A DNA stretch of 64,000 nucleotides, taken from assembly GCF_009733795.1 (NCBI RefSeq), contig NZ_WNXX01000005.1, positions 124,001 through 188,000 of the forward strand. The letters run 5' to 3'. Positions 55,592 to 63,941 of this stretch are shown in pieces. Origin of the DNA: Actinotalea caeni. GTDB lineage: Bacteria > Actinomycetota > Actinomycetes > Actinomycetales > Beutenbergiaceae. Position 1 is the stretch's first letter. The number at the start of each line of letters is the position of its first letter. Position numbers and translations under genes: made by a program. A model generated the notes under the pieces. The model was not told where the DNA came from. It was given only the letters and a program-made list of their open reading frames with translations, and did not search any database.

Positions 55592-56482
55592 TCAGGCCGA
55601 CTTCTTGGTCTTCGTCGACTTCTTGCTCGTCGACTTCTTGGCGGTGCTCTTCTTGCCGGAGCCCGAGCCGGACTCCTTCGACGAGCTGCCGCCGGACCGC
55701 TTCGCACGGGTCTCCTCGACCGAGCGGCGCAGCGCCTCCATGAGGTCGAGCACCTCGGCCGGCTCCTCCTCGGTGGTGCCGAAGGTGGCCTCGGTGTCGA
55801 TGGCGTCGCCCTGCTCGATCTTGGCCTCGATGAGCGTGCGGAGCTGCTCCTGGTACTCGTCGTGGTGCGCGTCGGGGTCGAAGTCGGCCTCGAAGCTCGA
55901 CACCAGCGCGGAGCTCATCTCGAGCTCCTTGGCGCTGATGCGCACCTTCTCGTCGAGCTCGGGGAACTCGGCGGCGCGGACCTCGTCGGGCCACAGCATC
56001 GTCTGCAGGACGAGCACGTCGTCCTTGACGCGGAGCGCACCCAGCCGGGTCTTCTGCCGCAGGGCGAACGACACGATCGCGGTGCGGTCGGTCTCCTCGA
56101 GCGTGCGTCGCAGCAGAACGTAGGACTTCGTCGACGCCGAGTTCGGCGCCAGGTAGTAGGCGCCCTCGAACATCAGCGGGTCGATCTGCTCGCTCGGCAC
56201 GAACTCGATGACGTCGATCTCGCGGCTCTTCTCCGCGGGCAGCGACTCCAGGTCCTCCTCGGTGAGCACGACCGTGGTCTCGCCCTCGGTGTAGGCCTTG
56301 TCGATGTGCTCGTAGGGCACGATCTCGCCGCAGACCTCGCACTTGCGCTGGTACCGGATCCGGCCGCCGTCGGCGTCGTGGACCTGGTGCAGCTTGACGT
56401 CGTGGCTCTCGGTCGCGCTGTACAGCGACACCGGGACGTTGACCAGCCCGAAGGTGATCGCGCCCTTCCAGATCGCACGCAT
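55592..56482 (-). CDS. ku: Ku protein, non-homologous end joining
   Basis: The 296-residue bacterial Ku begins MRAIWKGAITFGLVNVPVSL and has the CEVCGEIVPYEH zinc-like motif, FVPSEQIDPLMFEGAYYL, and LRTLIEAKIEQG. Ku homodimers bind double-strand ends and recruit LigD. The C-terminal 40 residues are Lys/Ser-rich, a common DNA-binding tail in actinobacterial Ku. GGAGAGGAG precedes the ATG. ligD lies about 840 bases away on the other strand, so NHEJ is complete here. Confidence 0.96.
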   Translation of the reverse strand: MRAIWKGAITFGLVNVPVSLYSATESHDVKLHQVHDADGGRIRYQRKCEVCGEIVPYEHIDKAYTEGETTVVLTEEDLESLPAEKSREIDVIEFVPSEQIDPLMFEGAYYLAPNSASTKSYVLLRRTLEETDRTAIVSFALRQKTRLGALRVKDDVLVLQTMLWPDEVRAAEFPELDEKVRISAKELEMSSALVSSFEADFDPDAHHDEYQEQLRTLIEAKIEQGDAIDTEATFGTTEEEPAEVLDLMEALRRSVEETRAKRSGGSSSKESGSGSGKKSTAKKSTSKKSTKTKKSA

Positions 56483-56624
56483 GCGGCTCTCCTCTCCGCC
56501 GGGCGACGCCGGCGCGGACACTAGTCAAGCATCACCGTCCGACGCGCACGAGTGCTGCCGCAGGTAACGGCCTCGCGCGGGGATGTCCTCGACGATCTGT
56601 CCCCCGCGGGTGCGGGCGGGTGGG

Positions 56625-56630
56625 TAGCGT
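56625..56630 (+). promoter_or_regulatory. -10 box TAGCGT before a small membrane gene
   Basis: TAGCGT lies about 65 bases before the ATG at 56695. The gene has a GAGGAGGG Shine-Dalgarno, so this transcript has a leader. Confidence 0.4.
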
Positions 56631-56694
56631 GCGAGACGTCGGCGCCCAGCCGCGGCGGGTGGCACACGTCGACGTCCGACGAGGAGGGCGGAGC

Positions 56695-56853
56695 ATGAGC
56701 CTGCAGGTGTGGCACGTCGTCGCTCTCCTGGCCGCCGTCGCGGTCGTGGTCGCGGCAGTGCTGCTGCTGCGCGCCATGGTGCGCGGCTACCGCGAGGGCC
56801 GGCACGGGGACGAGCCGACCTCGGGTGCCGCGCTGCCCGACGAGCGCGACTAG
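56695..56853 (+). CDS. small single-pass membrane protein
   Basis: A 52-residue protein: MSLQVWHVVALLAAVAVVVAAV and following residues form one membrane helix, then a basic juxtamembrane stretch RGYREGRHG and an acidic C-terminus. GAGGAGGG six bases before the ATG makes translation credible. No family is recognised. Confidence 0.6.
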   Translation: MSLQVWHVVALLAAVAVVVAAVLLLRAMVRGYREGRHGDEPTSGAALPDERD

Positions 56854-56931
56854 CCCCGCCCCGGGCACCCGCACCCGCACCCGCACCGCACGCACGGCAC
56901 CGGTGAACCCCAGCACCGCGCCCGCACGCTC

Positions 56932-57003
56932 GCCGAGTTCGCACCTTCGTGCCGAGTTCGCACGGTGCGCGGTACGAACTCGGCGCAACGGCGCGAACTC
57001 GAC
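56932..57003. repeat. palindromic iteron element, copy 1
   Basis: GCCGAGTTCGCAC occurs forward at 56932 and 56951 (19 bp apart), then inverted as GTACGAACTCGGC at 56972 and GCGCGAACTCGAC at 56991 (19 bp apart). The two forward and two inverted copies form a self-complementary structure. Confidence 0.85.
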
Positions 57004-57164
57004 GTTGGGCGGGTTGCGGCGAGGCCGGCGCGGCGGGTCCAGGCGGGGTGACCGCCGCGACCCGATCCGGCGCGGCGCCACCTCGGCATGCGCGGTGCCC
57101 CACCAGCCCTCCGCGGCACCCGCCCCCACCAGTCCTCCGCGGCACCCGCCCCCACCAACCCGCC

Positions 57165-57236
57165 GCCGAGTTCGCACCGTCCCGCCGAGTTCGCACCGTG
57201 CGCAGTGCGAACTCGGCGCTCAGGTGCGAACTCGGC
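57165..57236. repeat. palindromic iteron element, copy 2
   Basis: The same architecture: forward GCCGAGTTCGCAC at 57165 and 57184, inverted GTGCGAACTCGGC at 57205 and 57224, all on a 19-20-bp grid. It lies 233 bp after copy 1; the flanks (GGCGAGGCCGGCGCGGC) are also shared, so about 100 bp was duplicated. Confidence 0.85.
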
Positions 57237-57322
57237 GCTGGGCCGGCCGTGGCGAGGCCGGCGCGGCGTGGCACCGCCACGCCACCAGCCCGCCCGCGAG
57301 ACGGATCCGCGAGGATGGTGCC

Positions 57323-59737
57323 GTGGCAGCCGAGCAGACCGTCGCCGTCGACGGCATCCAGATGCGGGTGAGCAACCTCGACAAGGTGCTCTACCCCGCC
57401 ACCGGCACCACCAAGGCCGACGTGCTGCGCTACTACGCGCAGATCGCCGACGTCATGGTCCCCCACTGCGCGGACCGGCCGGTCACGCGCAAGCGGTGGC
57501 CGAACGGCGTCGAGTCGGAGATGTTCTTCCAGAAGAACCTCGGCGGCGGCACGCCGCAGTGGGTGCACCGCGCGACGCTGCAGCACAGCGACGGCGACGT
57601 CACCTACCCGATCGCCAACGACCGCCCGACGCTGGCGTGGCTCGCCCAGATCGCGGCGCTCGAGATCCACGTCCCGCAGTGGCGGTTCGACGCCGATCTG
57701 CAGCCGATGAACCCCGACCGCATCGTGTTCGACCTCGACCCGGGGCCGGGGGTCGCGCTGCAGGAGGTCGCGCACGTCGCGCACCTGGTCAAGGAGATCC
57801 TCGACCAGATGGGCCTGCCCAGCTACCCGGTGACCAGCGGCAGCAAGGGCATCCATCTCTACGCGCCGGTCGACGGCAGCTACACCGCGGCGCAGACCTC
57901 GGCGCTCGCGAAGGAGCTCGCGCGCAGCCTCGAGGCCGACCACCCCGACCTCGTGGTCTCGGAGATGGCGAAGACCCTGCGCGCGGGCAAGGTGTTCCTC
58001 GACTGGTCGCAGAACAGCGCCAGCAAGACGACGATCTGCCCGTACTCGCTGCGCGGCACCGAGCGCCCACGCGTCGCCGCGCCGCGCACGTGGGAGGAGC
58101 TCACCGACCCCGAGCTGCGCCACCTCGAGCTCGACGAGGTGCTCGACCTCGTCGCCGAGCGCGGCGACCCGATGGGACCGATCGGCCGGCCACCGGGCAT
58201 GGGTCCGGCCGGCGGTGACCGGCTCGCGACCTACCGCGCCAAGCGCGACCCGTCCCGCACGCCCGAGCCGGTGCCCGACGGCCACGGCCCGGACACCGCC
58301 GAGGAGACCCCGGACGGCGCCGCGCGCGAGTTCGTCATCCAGGAGCACCACGCCAGCCGGCTGCACTGGGACCTGCGGCTGGCCCGTCACGGGGTGCTGG
58401 TCAGCTGGGCGCTGCCCAAGGGTGTCCCCGACGACCCCGAGACCAACCACCTCGCGGTCCAGACCGAGGACCACCCGATGGAGTACGCGACGTTCTCCGG
58501 CACCATCCCGGCGGGCGAGTACGGCGCCGGCGAGATGACGATCTGGGACTCCGGCACCTACACGACCAGCAAGTGGCGCGACGGCAAGGAGGTCATCGTC
58601 ACGCTGACCGGGCGCCCGGACGGCGGTCTCGCCTCCGGCCCGGGCCGCACCTCGACGTTCGCGCTCATCCGCACCGGTGAGAACTGGCTCATCCACCTCA
58701 TGGACCCGGACAGGCCGAAGCGGCGTACGGCGGCCGGCGCGGCGGCACGCCCGGCCCGCGCGACCACGGGCACCCGTGCGCGGGGCCGGCTCCCGGCCCC
58801 GATGATGGCGACGCCGGCCGAGCAGGTCCCGGACGAGCCGGGCTGGGCGTTCGAGATGAAGTGGGACGGCGTGCGGTCGATCGTCGAGGTCGACGGCGAC
58901 CAGGTGCGGCTGATGTCGCGCAGCGGCCGCGACCAGACCCAGCAGTACCCCGAGCTGGCGGCGGTCGCCGATCTCGTCGCCGCGCACCACGTGGTGCTCG
59001 ACGGCGAGATCGTCGCGCTCGACGACGACGGCAAGCCGAGCTTCTCGCTGCTGCAGCCGCGCATGCAGGCGACCCGTGACGCCGAGATCGCGCGCGCCGC
59101 CCGGCGGCGCCCGGTCCACCTCATGCTGTTCGACGTGCTGCAGATCGAGGACACGTCGCTGGTCGAGGAGCCCTACGTCGACCGCCGCGAGGCGCTCGAG
59201 GCGCTGGTGAGCGAGCAGGGCATCGTGCACGTGCCGCCGTCGACCGACGACGGTGCTGCCGCGATGGCCACCAGTGCCGAGCTCGGGCTCGAGGGCGTGG
59301 TCGCCAAGCGGCGGGACTCCCGCTACCAGCCGGGCCGCCGCTCCCCCGCCTGGCGCAAGCTCAAGCACACCGCGACCCAGGAGGTCGTCGTGGTCGGCTG
59401 GCGCGAGGGCGGCGGCAGCCGCGCCGGCAGGGTCGGGTCGCTGCTGCTGGCGGTGCCCGACGACGACGGCGAGCTCCGCTACGTCGGCCGCGTCGGCTCG
59501 GGCTTCACCGAGAAGGAGACGGCGCAGTGGCTCGACCGGTTCGAGCCGCTGCGGCGGGAGGACCCACCGGTCGACGACGTGCCTGCGCTGGACCGGCGCG
59601 GCGCCGTCTGGCTGGAGCCGGTGCAGGTCGGCGAGGTCGCGTTCGGCGAGTGGTCGCCGGCGGGCCGGCTGCGCCACCCCCGCTGGCGGGGGTGGCGGCC
59701 GGACAAGTCGCCGGACGACGTCGTGCGCGAGTCCTGA
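57323..59737 (+). CDS. ligD: LigD, multifunctional NHEJ ligase (POL-PE-LIG order)
   Basis: An 804-residue protein of mycobacterial order: polymerase domain (1-285; DLDPGPG with metal-binding Asp137 and Asp139), 3'-phosphoesterase domain (about 320-470; QEHHASRLHWDLRL), then ATP-dependent ligase domain (480-804; KWDG with nucleophilic Lys513, and VLDGEIVAL, EGVVAKRR, WRKLKH). Polymerase, nuclease and ligase work on ends held by Ku. GTG start with GAGGA eight bases upstream. The upstream long reading is discarded because it crosses the repeats. Confidence 0.96.
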   Translation: MAAEQTVAVDGIQMRVSNLDKVLYPATGTTKADVLRYYAQIADVMVPHCADRPVTRKRWPNGVESEMFFQKNLGGGTPQWVHRATLQHSDGDVTYPIANDRPTLAWLAQIAALEIHVPQWRFDADLQPMNPDRIVFDLDPGPGVALQEVAHVAHLVKEILDQMGLPSYPVTSGSKGIHLYAPVDGSYTAAQTSALAKELARSLEADHPDLVVSEMAKTLRAGKVFLDWSQNSASKTTICPYSLRGTERPRVAAPRTWEELTDPELRHLELDEVLDLVAERGDPMGPIGRPPGMGPAGGDRLATYRAKRDPSRTPEPVPDGHGPDTAEETPDGAAREFVIQEHHASRLHWDLRLARHGVLVSWALPKGVPDDPETNHLAVQTEDHPMEYATFSGTIPAGEYGAGEMTIWDSGTYTTSKWRDGKEVIVTLTGRPDGGLASGPGRTSTFALIRTGENWLIHLMDPDRPKRRTAAGAAARPARATTGTRARGRLPAPMMATPAEQVPDEPGWAFEMKWDGVRSIVEVDGDQVRLMSRSGRDQTQQYPELAAVADLVAAHHVVLDGEIVALDDDGKPSFSLLQPRMQATRDAEIARAARRRPVHLMLFDVLQIEDTSLVEEPYVDRREALEALVSEQGIVHVPPSTDDGAAAMATSAELGLEGVVAKRRDSRYQPGRRSPAWRKLKHTATQEVVVVGWREGGGSRAGRVGSLLLAVPDDDGELRYVGRVGSGFTEKETAQWLDRFEPLRREDPPVDDVPALDRRGAVWLEPVQVGEVAFGEWSPAGRLRHPRWRGWRPDKSPDDVVRES

Positions 59738-59743
59738 GGTGGG

Positions 59744-60295
59744 TCAGTCCGTGGCGCCGCGCTGCTCGCGGTCCTTGTGCGCCCAGACGGCGTGCTCGAC
59801 GGCGAGCCTGCCGAGCGTGAGGACGACGAACCCGGCAGCCGGGTACAGGAGGAGTTGCCCGATGCCGCCGAGCACCGCGCTGGTGCTGCTGCCGCCGAGG
59901 CCCGCGAGCGTCGCGGCGCTCGCGAACGACGCGATCGCCGACAGCAGACCGACCAGCGTGAGCGCGCCGGCGAGCACGGCGAGCGCGACGACGGCGAGGC
60001 GGGCGACCCTGGGCGTCGTCGGCGCGGCGAACGAGGTGTCGAGCAGCCCGCGAGCGGCCGGCCGCGGCGCGACGACACCCTGCTGGGGGTAGCCCGGCTG
60101 CTGACCCGGCTGCCCGAACGGCTGGCCGGCGCTCGCCTGACCGAACGGCTGCTGACCGACCGGCGCGGCCTGGCCCTGCTGTCCGTAGCCCTGCTGCCCG
60201 TGGCCCTGCTGCCCGTAGCCCTGCGGCGGCGGCCCGAACGGGCTCGGCTGCGGGGCGGGCTGCTGCCCCGGTGGCGGCGGCTGGTACTGGCTCAT
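59744..60295 (-). CDS. Gln/Pro/Gly-rich membrane protein (DUF4282-like)
   Basis: A 183-residue protein: low-complexity N-terminus (1-75) with GYGQQGHGQQGYGQQG-type repeats, then two membrane helices (VVALAVLAGALTLVGLLSAI and LGGIGQLLLYPAAGFVVLTL) joined by a short loop, ending RLAVEHAVWAHKD. The C-terminal part looks like DUF4282. Similar Q/P-rich proteins are common in actinobacteria and their function is unknown. Ends seven bases from ligD. Confidence 0.72.
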   Translation of the reverse strand: MSQYQPPPPGQQPAPQPSPFGPPPQGYGQQGHGQQGYGQQGQAAPVGQQPFGQASAGQPFGQPGQQPGYPQQGVVAPRPAARGLLDTSFAAPTTPRVARLAVVALAVLAGALTLVGLLSAIASFASAATLAGLGGSSTSAVLGGIGQLLLYPAAGFVVLTLGRLAVEHAVWAHKDREQRGATD

Positions 60296-60491
60296 CGTGT
60301 GCTCCTCGCGGGCCCGGCGGGCGGGTCCCGGCGGGGCGCGTCGAGCCTAGGGCAGCCGCCGCGGCGCAGGCCGGGCGGGTCGGGGCAGATCTGCCCGGCC
60401 GTCCGCGGCGGGGCCGGACGCCACGAGCGTGCGCGAGGCGCCGCGGGTCGCTAGCGTCGTCGTCGACGACAGGACGTGAGAGAGGACCACG

Positions 60492-60980
60492 ATGGCCGAG
60501 GGCACGGGTTTCCTGCGGACGACCGGTGACGGGCTCGAGCTCGTGCTGGTCCGGGAGTTCACCGCACCGCGCGAGGAGATCTGGGCGTGGGTGACCGAGT
60601 CGGAGAAGCTCGAGACGTGGTTCGGGCGCTGGACCGGTGAGGGCGGCACCGGCAACGTCGTCGAGCTGACGCTGATCGCCGAGGACAGCGACGAGCCCGA
60701 GCAGGTGACGATCATCGACTGCCAGCCGCCGAGTCGGCTGCAGGTCGTGATGAGCAGCGAGTCCGGCTCGTGGCAGCTGCAGGTCGACCTCCGGCCGCGT
60801 GCCGACCGCACGGTGCTGGAGTTCAACCAGCTGATCGAGCAGGGCGACGACATCAGCACGATCGGGCCGGGCTGGGAGTACTACCTCGACCGGCTCGTCG
60901 CGGCCCGGGCCGGCCTGGTGCCGCCGTCCTTCGACGAGTACTACCCCGCCCTCGTGGAGTACTACGCCGAGCTGGGCTGA
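60492..60980 (+). CDS. SRPBCC/AHSA1-like domain protein
   Basis: A 162-residue soluble protein with the START/Bet v1-like fold pattern: VLVREFTAPREEIWAWVTE at the N-terminus, KLETWFGRW, and a C-terminal helix ending EYYLDRLVAARAG. Members bind small hydrophobic ligands or stimulate Hsp90-type ATPases; no specific role can be given. TAGCGT at 60452 and GAGAGG before the ATG give a normal leadered transcript. Confidence 0.8.
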   Translation: MAEGTGFLRTTGDGLELVLVREFTAPREEIWAWVTESEKLETWFGRWTGEGGTGNVVELTLIAEDSDEPEQVTIIDCQPPSRLQVVMSSESGSWQLQVDLRPRADRTVLEFNQLIEQGDDISTIGPGWEYYLDRLVAARAGLVPPSFDEYYPALVEYYAELG

Positions 60981-60996
60981 GCCGGCCGGCTCAGCC
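60975..60996. terminator. 22-bp perfect palindrome between convergent genes
   Basis: GGCTGAGCCGG followed by its exact reverse complement; both stop codons, TGA of the SRPBCC gene and TCA of the Rieske gene, lie inside. It can form a stem on either transcript and is probably a bidirectional terminator without a T-run. Confidence 0.6.
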
Positions 60997-61476
60997 GGTG
61001 ATCTCGCCGTCCGCGGACACCTCGACGCTCACCTCGGGCAGCGGCTCGGACGCCGGGCCGCTCAGCACCTCGCCGGTCGAGAGGTCGAACCGCGAGCCGT
61101 GGCAGGGGCACTCCAGCTCCCCGGAACCCGGCTCGACGGCGCACCCCTGGTGGGTGCACACCGACGAGAACGCGCGGATCTCGTTCTCGGTGGGACGGGT
61201 CAGCAGGATGGCCTCGCCCGCCGCGGTGGTCGCGGCGATCGCGCCGCCGACGGGCACGTCGTCGAGGGAGGCGATCGCCCCGCCGCCGGCGCCGCCGTCC
61301 GTGCCGTCGGTGCCGCCCGAGGTGCCGTTGTCGGTGGCGGGCGGTGCCCCGCCGTCGTCGGGCCCGCACGCGGCGAGGGTGAGCGCGCCTGCGGTCGCGC
61401 CGCCGGCCGCGAGCACGGCGCGTCGGGTGAGGCAGGTGTGCGCTGACGAGGAGCATCGGTGCTGGGTGGTCGCCAT
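60991..61476 (-). CDS. Rieske 2Fe-2S lipoprotein
   Basis: A 161-residue protein: twin-Arg-type signal LTRRAVLAAGGATAGALTLAAC with lipobox, a Gly/Thr/Asp-rich linker and a Rieske fold with CTHQGC (first Cys-His pair) and CPCHGS (second). It would be exported folded with its cluster and anchored outside. The electron partner is not encoded nearby. ATG at 61476 has no Shine-Dalgarno. Confidence 0.9.
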   Translation of the reverse strand: MATTQHRCSSSAHTCLTRRAVLAAGGATAGALTLAACGPDDGGAPPATDNGTSGGTDGTDGGAGGGAIASLDDVPVGGAIAATTAAGEAILLTRPTENEIRAFSSVCTHQGCAVEPGSGELECPCHGSRFDLSTGEVLSGPASEPLPEVSVEVSADGEITG

Positions 61477-61537
61477 ACCCGAGAACTCAAGCGCAGTTTC
61501 CTGAGAACTGCCTGGCAGCTCACAGGCGGCTCCCAGG

Positions 61538-61543
61538 TAGCGT
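61538..61543 (+). promoter_or_regulatory. -10 box TAGCGT upstream of a short leader ORF
   Basis: TAGCGT ends seven bases before the ATG at 61551, a leaderless arrangement. Confidence 0.5.
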
Positions 61544-61550
61544 CGCCACC

Positions 61551-61589
61551 ATGGTGACGTCCGCCGCCGCGCGAAGGGACCGGCCATGA
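61551..61589 (+). CDS. 12-residue upstream ORF
   Basis: ATG GTG ACG ... CCA TGA encodes MVTSAAARRDRP. Its stop overlaps the start of the membrane protein gene at 61586 (ATGA). With the -10 just ahead it may be a leaderless coupling leader. The gene also has AAGGGA upstream, so this is only a possibility. Confidence 0.35.
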   Translation: MVTSAAARRDRP

Positions 61590-61981
61590 CTGGCACGTCG
61601 ACCCGTACCGACCCCGCGACCGGGCTGCGCCGGGTCGCCGCCCTGGGCACGGCGGTCTCCGCCGTCGTGCACGGCTACCTGTTCCTGGACGGCTGGTCGG
61701 CCGTGGCGGTCACCGGCCCGCTGTTCGCGCTCAACGCCGTCGCCGGTGTGGTGATCGCCGTCGGGCTGCTCGTCAGCGCCCACTGGGTGTGGCGGTTCCT
61801 CGCGGTCGGCTTCAACGGCCTGTCGCTGCTCGCGCTGCTGATCTCGCACACGCCGAGCGGGTTCTTCGGCACCCGCGAGATGTTCTGGGACAGCTGGCAG
61901 ATCACCGCGCTCGTGAGCGAGGCGGTCGCGCTCGTCGCCGCCGGGCTCGCGCTGCTGGCGTGGTGGCGGACCCGGCGATGA
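61586..61981 (+). CDS. small membrane protein
   Basis: A 131-residue protein with four hydrophobic segments (about 20-38, 40-62, 66-90, 105-125). No family is recognised. AAGGGA lies nine bases before the ATG. Its stop overlaps the start of the next small gene. Confidence 0.7.
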   Translation: MTGTSTRTDPATGLRRVAALGTAVSAVVHGYLFLDGWSAVAVTGPLFALNAVAGVVIAVGLLVSAHWVWRFLAVGFNGLSLLALLISHTPSGFFGTREMFWDSWQITALVSEAVALVAAGLALLAWWRTRR

Positions 61982-62162
61982 CGACGCCGAACGCGCTGCC
62001 GAGCGGCATCGGCCGCCCGGCCGCGCGCACCCTGGAGCAGGCGGGACTGACGACGCTCGACGACGTCGCGCGGCTGAGCGACGACGAGCTCGCCGCGCTG
62101 CACGGGGTGTGGGCCCGCGGGCGATCCGCGTCCTTCGGGAGGCGATCGCCGCACGCGGGTGA
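61978..62162 (+). pseudogene. helix-hairpin-helix DNA-binding protein, frameshifted
   Basis: The N-terminal half reads MTTPNALPSGIGRPAARTLE and continues DDVARLSDDELAALHGV, as in intact small helix-hairpin-helix proteins. At about 62107-62111 the sequence GGGGTGTGGGCCC has two extra bases (TG) compared with the expected GGGGTGGGCCC. In the shifted frame GPRAIRVLREAIAARG and a stop at 62162 complete the family pattern. A dinucleotide slippage explains it; a sequencing error is possible. Starts with an ATGA overlap on the membrane gene. Confidence 0.7.
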
Positions 62163-62185
62163 CGCCCCTGCGGCACAGTGGTCGG

Positions 62186-62644
62186 ATGGACCGTGCCGAC
62201 GAGCTGCCGCTGCCCGACCACACCGCGCCCGAGGGCGTGCCCGACGCGATCGTCGACGCCGTCGGCAAGGTGACGGAGGCGCTGGAGACGTGCGAGCGGG
62301 CCCGCGGCCACCTGTACTCGTTCCACCAGCTGACCGGCAGCGCGGACATCGAGCTGGGCGAGGCCGCCCGGATGCTGCGCGAGGCCGGCCGTGACGACGT
62401 CGCCGAGCGGATCGAGCGCGACCTGATCGGCCGCAACGTCATCGCCGGCCGCTGGACGTTCCAGATCGTCGAGGACTACGACGACGGCTACTGGAGCCTG
62501 TTCCGCCAGGTCGAGCGCGAGGTCCGCGAGCAGCTGGTCGGCGGCCGCCGCCACATCTTCGAGGCCCGCATGAAGCAGGACGAGCGCACCGAGGGCGAGC
62601 CGGGCCACGAGGCGACGCCCGGCCACCTCGGCGAGGAGACCTGA
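62186..62644 (+). CDS. conserved actinobacterial hypothetical protein
   Basis: A 152-residue soluble protein beginning MDRADELPLPDHTAPEGVPD, with a helical central part (VTEALETCERARGHLYSFHQ) and the block NVIAGRWTFQIVEDYDDGYW. The conserved start and this block recur in many actinobacteria, but function is unknown. No Shine-Dalgarno is obvious; an upstream GTG at 62159 would overlap the frameshifted gene and is less likely. Confidence 0.75.
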   Translation: MDRADELPLPDHTAPEGVPDAIVDAVGKVTEALETCERARGHLYSFHQLTGSADIELGEAARMLREAGRDDVAERIERDLIGRNVIAGRWTFQIVEDYDDGYWSLFRQVEREVREQLVGGRRHIFEARMKQDERTEGEPGHEATPGHLGEET

Positions 62645-62662
62645 GCGGTCGGCGCCTGGGTC

Positions 62663-63826
62663 TCAGACCCGCTCGGGGAACTGCCCCTCGGCGCGGATGC
62701 GGGCGTTGAGCTCGCGCAGGTAGGTCTCGTCCTCGCCGTCGACGGCGACCTCGCGACCGAGCCACGCCGACAGGTGCGCGGCGTTGGCGAGCTTGACGCC
62801 GTTGATGCCGTCGGACCCGGGCGCGATGAGCGGCTCGCCGGTGCGGATGTTCGCGGCGAAGTTGCGCAGCACCTCCACGTGCTGCCCGCCCCACTGGGAC
62901 GCGAACTCCAGCGTCTCGGTGCTGCTCTCGTAGAGCTGCTCGCCGCCGGTGACGACGCTGAACACCTGCTCCAGCGGCACCGAGGCCGAGATCTCCTGCT
63001 CGGTCCGGTCGAGTCGCGTGACCGTGGCGCGCGCGGAGCCGTCGACGACGATCTTGCCCTTGTCGCCCAGGATCTCGAAGCGGTCGGTGCCGACGATGTC
63101 GTGGGTGGCGGTGATGAAGGTGCCGGTGACGCCGTCGCCGTAGTCGGCGAGGATCGTCGCCTCGTCCTCGACGGCGATGTCGCGGCGGAAGCCGAAGCCG
63201 AGCTTCGCCGTCACGGTCGTCGGCATCCCGCAGATCCACTGCCACAGGTCGAGCTGGTGGGGCGACTGGTTGACCAGCACGCCGCCGCCCTCGCCGCCCC
63301 AGGTCGCGCGCCAGGCGCTCTGCTCGTAGTAGACCTGCGGCCGGTACCAGGTGGTGATCAGCCAGCTGGAGCGGCGGATCGCCCCGATCTCGCCGGCGTC
63401 GACGATCTCCTTGATGCGCCTGTAGAGCGGGTTCGTCCGCTGGTTGAACATGATCGCGTAGGTGAGCTCCGGGTGCGCGGCCGCGACCTCGTTGAGCTCA
63501 CGGACCTGCGCCGCGTAGACGCCCGCGGGCTTCTCGACGAGCGCGTGCACGCCCGACTCCAGCGCGGCGATCGCCATCTCGGGGTGCAGGTAGTGCGGCA
63601 CGGTCGTCACGATCGCGTCGACCTCGCCCGAGGCGAGCATCGCCCGGTAGTCGTCGTGGACGGGCACGCCGAGGTCGCGCGCCGCCTCGCGCCGCTGCGG
63701 GTCGATGTCGCAGACCGCCCCGAGGACCATGCCCTCGACGTCGCCCGCCTGGATGCGGCTCGCGTAGCTGCCGCCCTGCACACCGAACCCGATGATCCCG
63801 AGTCGTACCGGTCCCTGCTCCGTCAT
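62663..63826 (-). CDS. Gfo/Idh/MocA-family oxidoreductase
   Basis: A 387-residue NAD(P)-dependent dehydrogenase: GIIGFGVQGGSYASRIQ dinucleotide motif, VEKPAGVYAAQVRELN, and GGGVLVNQSPHQLDLWQWI with the active-site His region. It differs from the dehydrogenase at 42.7 kb and has no pathway partners nearby. GGGAGG six bases before the ATG, with TAGCCT farther upstream as -10. Confidence 0.9.
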   Translation of the reverse strand: MTEQGPVRLGIIGFGVQGGSYASRIQAGDVEGMVLGAVCDIDPQRREAARDLGVPVHDDYRAMLASGEVDAIVTTVPHYLHPEMAIAALESGVHALVEKPAGVYAAQVRELNEVAAAHPELTYAIMFNQRTNPLYRRIKEIVDAGEIGAIRRSSWLITTWYRPQVYYEQSAWRATWGGEGGGVLVNQSPHQLDLWQWICGMPTTVTAKLGFGFRRDIAVEDEATILADYGDGVTGTFITATHDIVGTDRFEILGDKGKIVVDGSARATVTRLDRTEQEISASVPLEQVFSVVTGGEQLYESSTETLEFASQWGGQHVEVLRNFAANIRTGEPLIAPGSDGINGVKLANAAHLSAWLGREVAVDGEDETYLRELNARIRAEGQFPERV

Positions 63827-63941
63827 GTCTGACCTCCCGCGGTCAGGCTAGGGGGACGACGCGAGTCCCCCGCAGCCGTTGCCAGACCTTGCTGCGGCGC
63901 GTCCCTGCGGCACCGGGCGGGCGGGTGCAAGGATGTCGCCC

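Larger units (their letters stand above)
56854..57322. other. 469-base non-coding region with iterons upstream of ligD
   Basis: No gene is supported. It has a CACCCG-type simple repeat (about 56868-56885), then two copies of an iteron element described separately, ending at the ligD ribosome site (GAGGA). Confidence 0.6.
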
